Shown one piece after another: positions 14,317 to 21,685 of a stretch of 43,754 bases of DNA. The DNA is from a virus. Under the pieces are notes generated by a model, which worked only from the letters and a program-made list of their open reading frames with translations, was not told the DNA's origin and did not search any database. Location: positions 1-43,754 of IMG/VR virus record IMGVR_UViG_3300025674_004051, one strand, 5' to 3'. Positions within the stretch are counted from its first letter, which is position 1. Every line of letters begins with the position of its first letter. Position numbers and translations under genes: made by a program.

Positions 14317-16074
14317 ATGGAAAGACCAGAAGGTTTTAATAACGATTGGGGTAAACGTAGAGAACTCAAACCAATCGTTGGAATGTATGAAGGTCATGAT
14401 TCGAGTATAGTTTTCTATCTACCGAAGACGGATGATTGGGTCATCTACGAACTAGAGAAAGTGACCGGAATAAAACATTTCTCTATGTCACGGGGATTCA
14501 AAAATTTATTTGAGAATGGACCATACACGGTAGCTGGGCCCTCAAACACCCCCAACAATGTAACCCAGGCCGTAAAAAAGTGTCTAGTCAATCTCAAGAA
14601 AGATTTCGGTATTGAGAATGATTTCCTTGTATTTCATGTGATGCCTATTCATGCATCAAGAAATGATAAAGAGGTGCAATTCGGAAATCAGGGATTTGAT
14701 TACACAGTGTTAAACTGTCCTAGTTATCATCGAGCTCGGATGAATCACCATGAAGGTCATACATGGGGAGCATACATGACTTGCCCTTGGTCATCTGCGG
14801 CAATATTGTCTTGGGATGCAGGTGGTGACAGTACCACGATGATGTTCAGTAAGATCAAAGATGGTTACATACAAAAACGAACAGAGTATCCGATTGCTCG
14901 TGTTAGTTATATGTGGCAGATGCTTGGAATGATGATGGAAATCATTGTCAAAACTAAAAACGCATTAGACTATGCGGGTAAGATGATGGGACTTTCTGCA
15001 TACGGTAAGGTACATGCAGAGAAAGCCAAGGAGATGATGCCTGAGATTAAACGGTTGATGACCACACAGAGGATGAAACAACACGCAAGACAGTACTCTA
15101 AAGATTTGTGTGCTCTTCACTTCCCGTATTTTAAAGAGACTGGTACCTTGAACGATGAAGATTCTGCGATCCTTTGTTATGCGATTCAGAAGACAACCGA
15201 AGAAATTGTTATTGAAATGATACGAGATGAGTTCCTTGACGACATACACGAGATGGACAGTCAGTTAATCATCACCGGCGGTACTGCAATGAACATCCTT
15301 GCAAACGAGGCCATTAAGGAAGCATTTCCCGACATAAAGGTATTTGTTCCTTGCAATCCGAGCGACGATGGTATATCATGTGGCTTACTTGAACGAGAAA
15401 AGGATTTCTTAATATGGGATGAGTTTCTAGATCGTATGATACGGGGTTGGGACTTTAAATACAAAGGACCATATCTCATGGATCACCACCATATCGATGT
15501 ATGGCGGCATGAACGTGGTGCAAATGAAACGAGTATGAAAGAAGTTGCTTCGTTATTAAAACAAGGTAAGATCATTGGTTTTCTGAATGGTCGAAGCGAA
15601 GTGGGACCAAGATCATTAGGCAATCGTTCTATTCTGTGTGACCCGTCACAACCGAATATGAAAGACACATTGAATGCTAAGGTGAAATTTCGTGAGTGGT
15701 TTCGGCCGTTTGCACCGATGTGTAAACTAGAAGATGCTGATACATACTTCGATTCCCGTGATTATGAGTTCATGGATGCGATGCAGTTTGGTATAAAAGT
15801 AAAACCAGAATGGCAAGACCATCTAACGGAGATTACACACGAGGACGGCACGGCTAGATTACAGGTCGTCACTCCCGAATCAAATCCAGTAGTTTACGAA
15901 TTACTTGATGAGTTTGGAGGAGTGTTACTCAATACATCTTTTAATGTTCAGGGCAAACCTATACTTAACACTATAGGTGAAGCAATGCTTATTTTAGACA
16001 AAACAGAATTAGACTATGTGGTGATTGTACATAAAGATACAGGCATTCCATATCTATTCAAACCAAGAAATTAA
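14317..16074 (+). CDS. Carbamoyltransferase, NodU/CmcH-type
   Basis: 585 residues, starting immediately after the nrdA stop. The N-terminal half has the Kae1/actin-like features of this family: M-Y-E-G-H-D-S-S near 24, H-H-E-G-H near 145 (metal-type His), S-W-D-A-G-G-D near 165, T-G-G-T-A-M-N near 325. The C-terminal domain has the hallmark G-R-S-E-V-G-P-R-S-L-G-N-R-S-I and F-R-E-W-F-R-P-F-A-P. Such enzymes use carbamoyl phosphate and ATP to carbamoylate a hydroxyl of a sugar or antibiotic. Placement between nrdA and nrdB hints at a nucleotide substrate, but a glycan substrate (cluster at 21.7-37.6 kb) is equally possible. Confidence 0.85.
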   Translation: MERPEGFNNDWGKRRELKPIVGMYEGHDSSIVFYLPKTDDWVIYELEKVTGIKHFSMSRGFKNLFENGPYTVAGPSNTPNNVTQAVKKCLVNLKKDFGIENDFLVFHVMPIHASRNDKEVQFGNQGFDYTVLNCPSYHRARMNHHEGHTWGAYMTCPWSSAAILSWDAGGDSTTMMFSKIKDGYIQKRTEYPIARVSYMWQMLGMMMEIIVKTKNALDYAGKMMGLSAYGKVHAEKAKEMMPEIKRLMTTQRMKQHARQYSKDLCALHFPYFKETGTLNDEDSAILCYAIQKTTEEIVIEMIRDEFLDDIHEMDSQLIITGGTAMNILANEAIKEAFPDIKVFVPCNPSDDGISCGLLEREKDFLIWDEFLDRMIRGWDFKYKGPYLMDHHHIDVWRHERGANETSMKEVASLLKQGKIIGFLNGRSEVGPRSLGNRSILCDPSQPNMKDTLNAKVKFREWFRPFAPMCKLEDADTYFDSRDYEFMDAMQFGIKVKPEWQDHLTEITHEDGTARLQVVTPESNPVVYELLDEFGGVLLNTSFNVQGKPILNTIGEAMLILDKTELDYVVIVHKDTGIPYLFKPRN

Positions 16075-16083
16075 GGAGACATA

Positions 16084-17043
16084 GTGTCACTGCTAGATTT
16101 TTCACAAACATATAAACCATTCCAATACCCTTGGGCTGTTGAACTTTCTAAGAAACATGAAGAGGTTCATTGGATCGAAGATGAGGCGGAGTTAAGTGAA
16201 GATGTTCAAGACTGGAAAACCAAACTCACCGGAGACGAAAAAGAATTCATCACACAAGTGTTGCGGTTGTTTACTCAATCGGACGTTCAGGTGGGTGAAA
16301 ACTATCACGAACTTCTCATCCCCAAATTCAAGAACAACGAAGTGCGTAATATGCTTAGTTCGTTCGCCGGCCGAGAGGCAGTACATCAACGAGCGTATGC
16401 ACTTCTCAATGACACGCTCGGTCTTCCGGATGAAGAATACCACATGTTCATGGAAATTACCGAAATGGCTAACAAGGTTGATTTCATGAAGGAAGGCGAC
16501 ACATCTACGCATACAGGTCTGGCCCTTGCACTGGCACAGTCTGTATTCAACGAGGGCATGTCTTTGTTCAGTTCCTTTGTCATGTTACTCAATTTTCAAC
16601 GCTTCGGTAAGATGAAGGGCATGGGTACTATCGTCGAGTGGTCTATCCGTGACGAAACCTTACACGTACAGGGCAACGCAAAGTTGTTCCGTACATTCTG
16701 TGAAGAACATCCCCGCATTGTCAATGATGAACTCAAGAGTAAGATATATACAATGGCAAAGAATGCAGTAGAACTCGAAGACAAGTTTATTAATCTGGCA
16801 TTCAAGGGGAATGAAGTTGAAGGGCTCACAAAGGAAGAAGTACGACGTTATATTCGTCATATTGCTGACCGTCGTCTTCTTCAACTTGGTCTACGAACCA
16901 AGTTCCGACAGAAAGACAACCCCTTACCGTGGCTTGATTGGGTTCTCAACGGCGCATCCCACGATAACTTCTTCGAGAAAAGAGTAACAGAATACTCCGT
17001 AGTCGGTATGGAAGGCGATTGGGGGTGGAACGAGGTAGCATGA
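16084..17043 (+). CDS. nrdB: Ribonucleotide reductase small subunit
   Basis: 319 residues, GTG start at 16084 behind TAAGGAGA. All di-iron ligands and the radical Tyr are readable: D67 in T-Q-S-D, E98-x-x-H101 in R-E-A-V-H, Y105 four residues after the His, E157 in F-N-E-G, and E191-x-x-H194 in R-D-E-T-L-H. This is the standard Tyr-radical class I pattern. The C-terminus (G-D-W-G-W-N-E-V-A) would dock to NrdA. Separated from nrdA by the carbamoyltransferase gene, but on the same strand and likely the same transcript. Confidence 0.93.
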   Translation: MSLLDFSQTYKPFQYPWAVELSKKHEEVHWIEDEAELSEDVQDWKTKLTGDEKEFITQVLRLFTQSDVQVGENYHELLIPKFKNNEVRNMLSSFAGREAVHQRAYALLNDTLGLPDEEYHMFMEITEMANKVDFMKEGDTSTHTGLALALAQSVFNEGMSLFSSFVMLLNFQRFGKMKGMGTIVEWSIRDETLHVQGNAKLFRTFCEEHPRIVNDELKSKIYTMAKNAVELEDKFINLAFKGNEVEGLTKEEVRRYIRHIADRRLLQLGLRTKFRQKDNPLPWLDWVLNGASHDNFFEKRVTEYSVVGMEGDWGWNEVA

Positions 17044-17193
17044 ATGTATGTAGAACCCGAAGAATACGAATACGATCTATCGTGTGACGTATGTGAAAGT
17101 GAATTAACACTAGTTGTAAAAGACGGTAACGCAGAGTTACCAACGCACTGTCCCATGTGCGGTACCCCACAAGAAGGTGGGGAATGGGGATGA
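17044..17193 (+). CDS. Small zinc-ribbon-like protein (49 aa)
   Basis: Starts right after the nrdB stop and overlaps the next gene by 4 bp. It contains C-D-V-C near residue 14 and C-P-M-C near 36, an obvious two-knuckle zinc-binding pattern, between acidic ends. Small zinc ribbons of this size are common in T4-like phages. The function is unknown; the AAGAAGGTGGGGA at its end provides the ribosome site of the following gene. Confidence 0.6.
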   Translation: MYVEPEEYEYDLSCDVCESELTLVVKDGNAELPTHCPMCGTPQEGGEWG

Positions 17194-17657
17194 CAGATTC
17201 CGATTGGTACGGAAGAGCCATAGACCCCCAGCCCACTACAGAGTGGGTCTGGGCCGGTCGCCCCTTTGATCCTGACGACGAATACCTAAAAGACTATGTC
17301 GGGTTTGTTTACCTCATAACAGAACGTGATACTGGCAAAATGTATGTCGGTAAAAAGAACTTCTGGTCAACTCGAAAACTCCCACCCCTCAAAGGAAAGA
17401 AACGTAAGAGAATTGTCACTAAGCAATCCGACTGGCGTGACTACGTTGGGTCAAATGAGGCTCTCAAACTCCTTGTCGAAGAGAAGGGCCTTGGACAGTA
17501 CGAAAGACGTATCCTCAAACTATGTAAGAGTAAGGGTGAGTTGTCCTACGCAGAATTAGAAGAACAAATCAAGAGACGGGTGTTGTTTGATGATAAATAT
17601 TATAATGGTATTATACAGGTAAGAATCTCATCTCGACATCTTGGAATTAATAAATAA
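17190..17657 (+). CDS. GIY-YIG-type endonuclease
   Basis: 155 residues from ATG 17190 (ATGA overlap; an upstream in-frame ATG at 17157 would cover much of the zinc-ribbon gene). G-F-V-Y-L-I-T then K-M-Y-V-G-K-K-N-F-W matches the GIY-YIG core (here F-V-Y and Y-V-G). R-K-R-I-V-T-K-Q-S-D-W-R-D-Y-V-G-S-N follows, and a C-terminal F-D-D-K-Y-Y-N-G. I recall this family in marine T4-like phages as a Seg-like endonuclease. It could be a free-standing homing enzyme near nrdB or a DNA-processing nuclease. Confidence 0.7.
   Translation: MTDSDWYGRAIDPQPTTEWVWAGRPFDPDDEYLKDYVGFVYLITERDTGKMYVGKKNFWSTRKLPPLKGKKRKRIVTKQSDWRDYVGSNEALKLLVEEKGLGQYERRILKLCKSKGELSYAELEEQIKRRVLFDDKYYNGIIQVRISSRHLGINK
17649..17656 (+). 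promoter_or_regulatory. Near-match to T4 late promoter element
   Basis: AATAAATA (one mismatch to TATAAATA) in the end of the GIY-YIG gene, 28 bp before the start of the tagged kinase gene. The distance is right for a late promoter of a virion-packaged protein, but one mismatch makes this weak. Confidence 0.25.
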
Positions 17658-17684
17658 CTCTATACATTTAATTGAGGTCTGACA

Positions 17685-18383
17685 GTGTTACGGTTCGAAC
17701 AATTTCTAAATGAGGGTGTCGATGACCCCGCAATCTTCAAGGCAGTATTCCTTGCAGGTGGGCCTGGTTCTGGTAAGTCATTCATCGTGGGTAGGACGGG
17801 TCTCCCATCATTGGGTTATAAGGTCATCAACTCAGACACTGCATTTGAGTTCTTACTCAATAAAAACAACATACCCATGACACCGGACGGTATTTTCTCG
17901 CCCAAGGGACAAGAGGTTCGGGGAAGAGCAAAGAAACTGACCAACATAAAACAACATCGTCTCATGGTTGGTCGTCTTGGTCTGGTTATTGATGGTACAG
18001 GCAAAGACATTGCTAAAATAAAAACCGCAAGAAAGAATCTTGAAATAGCAGGTTACGATACCGCCATGATCTTTGTCAACACAGATGAACAAACTGCACT
18101 GAAGCGTAACCGTATGCGAGCAAGAACCCTTCCTGACGATCAAGTCTCCAAGATGTGGAAAACGATTCAAAACAACATCGGTGAGTTCCAGACGATCTTT
18201 GGCAAAGAGAACATGTTGATCGTAGACAACAGTGAAGGCAAGGATTACGTCAAAGAGACACAACGGGCGTACAAAGACATTCGAAAGTTTACGACTTCAC
18301 CGATCAAGAACACTAAACACAAAAAGTATCTGGATCGTATGGTCATGCAAAAGAAACGTGACATGGATGCGATGCGTAAATAA
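17685..18383 (+). CDS. P-loop kinase (zeta-toxin/PNK-like) with N-terminal tag
   Basis: 232 residues, GTG start at 17685 with TGAGG upstream. The N-terminus MLRFEQFLNEGVDD fits the T4 rule for prohead cleavage (L-x-E before G). Walker A is G-G-P-G-S-G-K-S at 25-32, then N-S-D near 50 (zeta-toxin-like Asp), V-I-D-G-T-G near 105 as Walker B-like strand, and a lid with R-N-R-M-R-A-R. This pattern fits polynucleotide or small-molecule kinases of the zeta-toxin/AAA_33 group. The C-terminus is basic. A packaged 5'-kinase is an inference; the substrate is unknown. Confidence 0.65.
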   Translation: MLRFEQFLNEGVDDPAIFKAVFLAGGPGSGKSFIVGRTGLPSLGYKVINSDTAFEFLLNKNNIPMTPDGIFSPKGQEVRGRAKKLTNIKQHRLMVGRLGLVIDGTGKDIAKIKTARKNLEIAGYDTAMIFVNTDEQTALKRNRMRARTLPDDQVSKMWKTIQNNIGEFQTIFGKENMLIVDNSEGKDYVKETQRAYKDIRKFTTSPIKNTKHKKYLDRMVMQKKRDMDAMRK

Positions 18384-18386
18384 CAC

Positions 18387-18415
18387 TTGACAACCCGACT
18401 ACATATGTGTATAAT
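18387..18415 (+). promoter_or_regulatory. Consensus sigma70 promoter
   Basis: TTGACA (18387-18392), 17-bp spacer, TATAAT (18410-18415); both boxes are perfect. It lies in the gap after the kinase gene and drives the gene at 18442 and perhaps the row to PhoH. The spacer holds ACATATGT, a palindrome, just before the -10 box. Confidence 0.85.
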
Positions 18416-18441
18416 GAGCTACAACGCGATAAGGAAATATT

Positions 18442-18870
18442 ATGGCATTTAAGAACACCCTAGATGTATATGAAATTCTAGAAAAGGCAGCCAAGAAACG
18501 TGCCAAGAAAGATAAGATTGCAATACTGCAGCAGCATTCAAAGGTATGGGCCTTGAGAGATATTCTGCAAGGCACTTTATCAGAAAGTATCCAGTGGAAC
18601 CTTCCAGCTGGCAGAGTCCCTTACACTCCAGCAGATGAGTCATCACATCCCGCTTCACTCCATAAAGAGCATCTGAAGTTTAAATACTTCGTTAAAGGTC
18701 TCAGAGAGAGTTCGCGTCTTCCCGCAGTCAAACGAGAAAAACTATTTATCGACATGTGTGAGTCGGTACATCCGCGTGATGCGGAGTTACTTGTGGCTAT
18801 GATAAACAAAGAACCACCAAAAGGATTGAGCAAACAATTAGTTAAGGAGGCATTTCCAGATCTTTTGTAA
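18442..18870 (+). CDS. Conserved T4-like phage protein (DUF6433-like)
   Basis: 142 residues, ATG 18442 behind AAGGAAATAT. It has the features of a small conserved family of marine T4-like phages: W-A-L-R-D-I-L-Q-G-T-L near 33, I-Q-W-N-L-P-A-G near 50, L-K-F-K-Y-F-V-K-G-L and V-H-P-R-D-A-E-L-L near 105. The DUF name is from memory. Function unknown; the strong promoter just upstream suggests early, high expression. Confidence 0.6.
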   Translation: MAFKNTLDVYEILEKAAKKRAKKDKIAILQQHSKVWALRDILQGTLSESIQWNLPAGRVPYTPADESSHPASLHKEHLKFKYFVKGLRESSRLPAVKREKLFIDMCESVHPRDAELLVAMINKEPPKGLSKQLVKEAFPDLL

Positions 18871-18904
18871 TGATGATTCCCGTCAATTAAAATAAGGAGA
18901 GTAC

Positions 18905-19075
18905 ATGGTTCAAACGAATCAGTTAGAAAGACTTAGAAAAGACTCGCAAGAGTTGGGACATTATATACATAAACTAAACAAACGGGGGAAAGCAGATATT
19001 GCACACAAAGTTGCTAAACGACAATTGTTTTTAGAAACTGCAATATCGCAAGCAGAAACTCGACTAAGGGGGTGA
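18905..19075 (+). CDS. Small helical protein (56 aa)
   Basis: ATG 18905 with AAGGAGAG upstream, ending TGA 19073. A basic, all-helical product (Q-L-E-R-L-R-K-D-S-Q-E-L-G-H, A-K-R-Q-L-F-L-E-T-A), probably coiled coil. A rho-independent terminator follows 16 bp after its stop, which marks it as the end of the 18442 transcription unit. The family is not recognised. Confidence 0.6.
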   Translation: MVQTNQLERLRKDSQELGHYIHKLNKRGKADIAHKVAKRQLFLETAISQAETRLRG

Positions 19076-19090
19076 TCCTTATCTGGAACT

Positions 19091-19115
19091 GGCCCTCTAG
19101 ATTGAGGGCCTTTTT
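19091..19115 (+). terminator. Rho-independent terminator
   Basis: Perfect stem GGCCCTC / GAGGGCC with loop TAGATT, followed by TTTTTCATTT. Closes the unit of the two genes from the consensus promoter at 18387; the downstream FmdB-like and phoH genes would need read-through or another promoter. Confidence 0.85.
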
Positions 19116-19135
19116 CATTTACTGGAATTACATTT

Positions 19136-19414
19136 ATGCCAACATATGATTTAAAGAACACAGAGACAGGGGAAGTAAAAGAGTTCCTGATCTCTATCTC
19201 CAAGAAAGAAGAGATGGTCGAATCTGGAGAGTGGACTCAAGTCCATACAGGCGTACCAGATCTAGTATCCCACACAGGCTCAGTTCTGAGCAAGACATCC
19301 GGAGATTGGAAAAATAAACTCGATCAGATTAAGAAACAGGCCGGCGGTAATTCGGGTCTGTCTGCAGAGAAAAAACGTAAGTACGGTTTCGTTGACAACT
19401 CGATACATAACTAG
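19136..19414 (+). CDS. FmdB-like small protein lacking Cys
   Basis: 92 residues starting M-P-T-Y-D-L-K-N-T-E-T-G-E, the opening of FmdB/zinc-ribbon-type proteins, but the Cys residues of that ribbon are absent. S-I-S-K-K-E-E-M-V-E-S-G-E-W follows; the C-terminal part is W-K-N-K-L-D-Q-I-K-K then K-Y-G-F-V-D-N. Related proteins precede other genes in marine T4-like phages. It ends directly before the phoH start (TAGATG). Confidence 0.6.
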   Translation: MPTYDLKNTETGEVKEFLISISKKEEMVESGEWTQVHTGVPDLVSHTGSVLSKTSGDWKNKLDQIKKQAGGNSGLSAEKKRKYGFVDNSIHN

Positions 19415-20110
19415 ATGAAAACAAAACAACAACAAGCCGAATCGATGGCAATTCGCATCGAGAATCTTCGTACTATCGAGCCCGTCACCGAATCACAAAA
19501 AGACGCATGGTCATCATGGCGCGAGGGAGATAACCTCGCCATGGTCGGTACTGCGGGTACAGGTAAGACATTCCTTGCACTCTATCTTGCACTCGAAGAA
19601 GTCATGGACAAGTCAACACCGTATGAGTCGATACGTATCATTCGTAGTGCAGTACCTACACGAGAGGTTGGGTTTCTGCCAGGAACCATTGAAGAGAAAC
19701 TTGATGCATTCACTGGACCCTATCGTGCAGCTACCGCAGATCTCTTTGAAGATGATCGTGCATACGATAAGTTAGTCCACAACAAATACATACAGTTTGA
19801 ATCCACCTCGTATATTCGTGGTGTGACATTTGACCACAGTATTGTTATTGTAGATGAGATGCAGAACCTCAACTTTCATGAACTAGATTCTGTTATCACA
19901 CGAATAGGACATTGTTCTAAAATCATTTTCTGTGGGGATTACAAGCAGTCAGATTTTAAACAGACCGGAGAGAAGAACGGTATCAACACGTTCCTTGAGA
20001 TCCTTGAACAACTCAAACATTTCTCCGTGGTAGAATTCTCTTGGGAAGACATTGTCCGTAGTGGCCTTGTGAGAGACTACATAATGACTAAAGAGTGGAT
20101 GGGTCTTTGA
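19415..20110 (+). CDS. phoH: PhoH-like P-loop ATPase
   Basis: 231 residues. Walker A is G-T-A-G-T-G-K-T at 45-52; the PhoH signature R-S-A-V-P-T-R-E-V-G-F-L-P-G near 90 and Walker B I-V-I-V-D-E-M-Q-N near 145 follow, then F-C-G-D-Y-K-Q-S-D as sensor-like segment. PhoH-type proteins are widespread in marine phages; their role is not settled (RNA helicase/NTPase activity has been proposed). The gene starts right after the previous stop codon. It is a clean full-length member with no odd features. Confidence 0.92.
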   Translation: MKTKQQQAESMAIRIENLRTIEPVTESQKDAWSSWREGDNLAMVGTAGTGKTFLALYLALEEVMDKSTPYESIRIIRSAVPTREVGFLPGTIEEKLDAFTGPYRAATADLFEDDRAYDKLVHNKYIQFESTSYIRGVTFDHSIVIVDEMQNLNFHELDSVITRIGHCSKIIFCGDYKQSDFKQTGEKNGINTFLEILEQLKHFSVVEFSWEDIVRSGLVRDYIMTKEWMGL

Positions 20111-20111
20111 T

Positions 20112-20831
20112 ATGCAAAAAACAAATTCAATTCAAGATTTTCTTAGACTAGATCCTTCGATCCCCATCGATGGCACCTTCGTTGATGCGGGTGCTGCGAG
20201 AGGTGCGTTTACTCACAGGGCATTAGAACAACCTTATAGGAAAATAGTCGCATTCGAACCTCATCCATCATTCTATGGTAAACTCTGGAATGAATTTTTT
20301 AACGTTCCTAGATTTCAGGTATTCAATAAAGCACTTAGTTCTCAGGCCGGATATGTCGATATGAACATCTGTAAGAGTGGAGTTGGAGGTGAATTATCTT
20401 CCCTTGAAGTAACTCCACCGTCACCTTATAGAGTAGTTAACACAGAGTGTGTGACCTTAGACAGTTATGGTATCGATGATCTTAACTTTATAAAGATGGA
20501 CGTGGAAGGTCACGAACTCGAAGCACTAAAGGGTGCAGAACAAACTCTACTAAACAATTCACCCATGATCAAACTAGAGATGAGTAAACACCAACAAGAG
20601 ACGTTTGACTATCTACGTGAGTTAGGGTATAGAGTTGTTGGTCATGTCATAAGACGTGATGTTATACCATTGAATGATGAAGTTGAAGTAGTTGGGAATG
20701 GATGGAAGTGCGGTAATTATACATACAGTCGAGAACGATATGCTCGAGAATGGTCTCGACCAGCGTTCGCAGACTGGCCACGAGATCTTAATCCCTTCTG
20801 GGGTGATTTCATTTTCACAAAGGAAAAGTAA
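20112..20831 (+). CDS. FkbM-family methyltransferase
   Basis: 239 residues. The SAM-binding strand and loop read T-F-V-D-A-G-A-A-R-G-A-F-T near 23, A-F-E-P-H-P near 52 is motif II, and F-I-K-M-D-V-E-G-H-E-L-E-A-L near 125 is the FkbM hallmark. FkbM enzymes O-methylate sugars or polyketides; with the sugar cluster starting at 21682, a glycan substrate is likely. The C-terminal 60 residues (W-S-R-P-A-F-A-D-W-P-R) extend past the common core. Confidence 0.85.
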   Translation: MQKTNSIQDFLRLDPSIPIDGTFVDAGAARGAFTHRALEQPYRKIVAFEPHPSFYGKLWNEFFNVPRFQVFNKALSSQAGYVDMNICKSGVGGELSSLEVTPPSPYRVVNTECVTLDSYGIDDLNFIKMDVEGHELEALKGAEQTLLNNSPMIKLEMSKHQQETFDYLRELGYRVVGHVIRRDVIPLNDEVEVVGNGWKCGNYTYSRERYAREWSRPAFADWPRDLNPFWGDFIFTKEK

Positions 20832-20832
20832 A

Positions 20833-21075
20833 ATGTCAGACTTATTCGATTTTGGTTTTACTGCGGTAACAGAAGACGAACTTGATGTGGTTCGTGATAC
20901 ACAGTCGCAGGTAGAAACCACAACAGATACACTAGATAAACTGTACAATGCGATTACACCGTTATTGAACAATCTAAAGGCCAACCCTGAAAAGGATTAC
21001 ATTTACTGGCCTAACCGATTAGAGAAGGTAGAACAGTTTGAAGATCATTTGCAATCTATTTACAAGGGGTCGTAG
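20833..21075 (+). CDS. Conserved T4-like phage protein (80 aa)
   Basis: The start ATG 20833 follows the previous stop by 1 bp and has AAGGAAAAGTAA upstream; an earlier in-frame ATG (20692) lies inside the methyltransferase gene and is rejected. It reads M-S-D-L-F-D-F-G-F-T-A-V-T-E-D-E-L and ends with P-E-K-D-Y-I-Y-W-P-N-R-L-E-K-V-E-Q-F. I recall this short acidic helical family as conserved in T4-like marine phages, function unknown. Confidence 0.65.
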   Translation: MSDLFDFGFTAVTEDELDVVRDTQSQVETTTDTLDKLYNAITPLLNNLKANPEKDYIYWPNRLEKVEQFEDHLQSIYKGS

Positions 21076-21079
21076 ACCA

Positions 21080-21526
21080 ATGAACCGTGAAGCAGTATTC
21101 GAACAACTTAAAATTGACGAGGGAGTAGTCAATGAAATTTATTTGGACCATCTTGGGTACCCGACCTTCGGAGTGGGACATCTCGTGCTTGAGCGAGATC
21201 CAGAACACGGACAACCAGTCGGAACACCCGTCAGCGAAGAACGAGTACGCGAATGTTTTGAAAGCGATCTCGACTTGGCTATAAGTGAGTGCGTTGCGCT
21301 CTATGGTGTGGATGTGTGGGAAGGTTTCCCCGATGAGGTACAACAGATCCTTGTGAACATGATGTTCAACATGGGTCGAACTCGACTATCTAAATTCAAG
21401 AAAATGAACGCTCACGTAATTTGTGGTGAGTGGACATCTGCGGCTGTTGAAGGTCGTGATTCTTTATGGTATCGTCAAGTGACGAACCGTGCAGAACGTT
21501 TAATGGAGAGAATGGAGAATATTTAA
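21080..21526 (+). CDS. e: T4-type lysozyme (endolysin)
   Basis: 148 residues from ATG 21080. The active site of T4 lysozyme is reproduced with exact spacing: Glu14 (D-E-G), Asp23 (Y-L-D), Thr29 (Y-P-T-F-G-V-G-H), equal to T4 E11/D20/T26. M-M-F-N-M-G near 100 and the C-terminal helix also fit. It hydrolyses the peptidoglycan glycan chain. There is no signal peptide, so release depends on a holin, perhaps the one at 11815. Length is close to T4 lysozyme (164). Confidence 0.9.
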   Translation: MNREAVFEQLKIDEGVVNEIYLDHLGYPTFGVGHLVLERDPEHGQPVGTPVSEERVRECFESDLDLAISECVALYGVDVWEGFPDEVQQILVNMMFNMGRTRLSKFKKMNAHVICGEWTSAAVEGRDSLWYRQVTNRAERLMERMENI

Positions 21527-21529
21527 ATC

Positions 21530-21685
21530 ATGGCGAAGTATAGCCGATTTGATCCTCGTAATAAAAAGAAAGGTCGTCACAAAAATCAATATCTGGGTCG
21601 TACACCGAAACCCGTACACCGTGAACCAGATGCCGATGACAAAAACTTACAACAATACTATGAGGCTTTCAGAGTAAGTAAATGA
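21530..21685 (+). CDS. Small basic conserved protein (51 aa)
   Basis: ATG 21530 to TGA 21683, overlapping the next gene by 4 bp. The sequence M-A-K-Y-S-R-F-D-P-R-N-K-K-K-G-R-H-K is strongly basic, followed by an acidic end (D-A-D-D-K-N-L-Q-Q-Y-Y). I recall the F-D-P-R-N-K-K start from marine T4-like phages. Function unknown. Confidence 0.6.
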   Translation: MAKYSRFDPRNKKKGRHKNQYLGRTPKPVHREPDADDKNLQQYYEAFRVSK

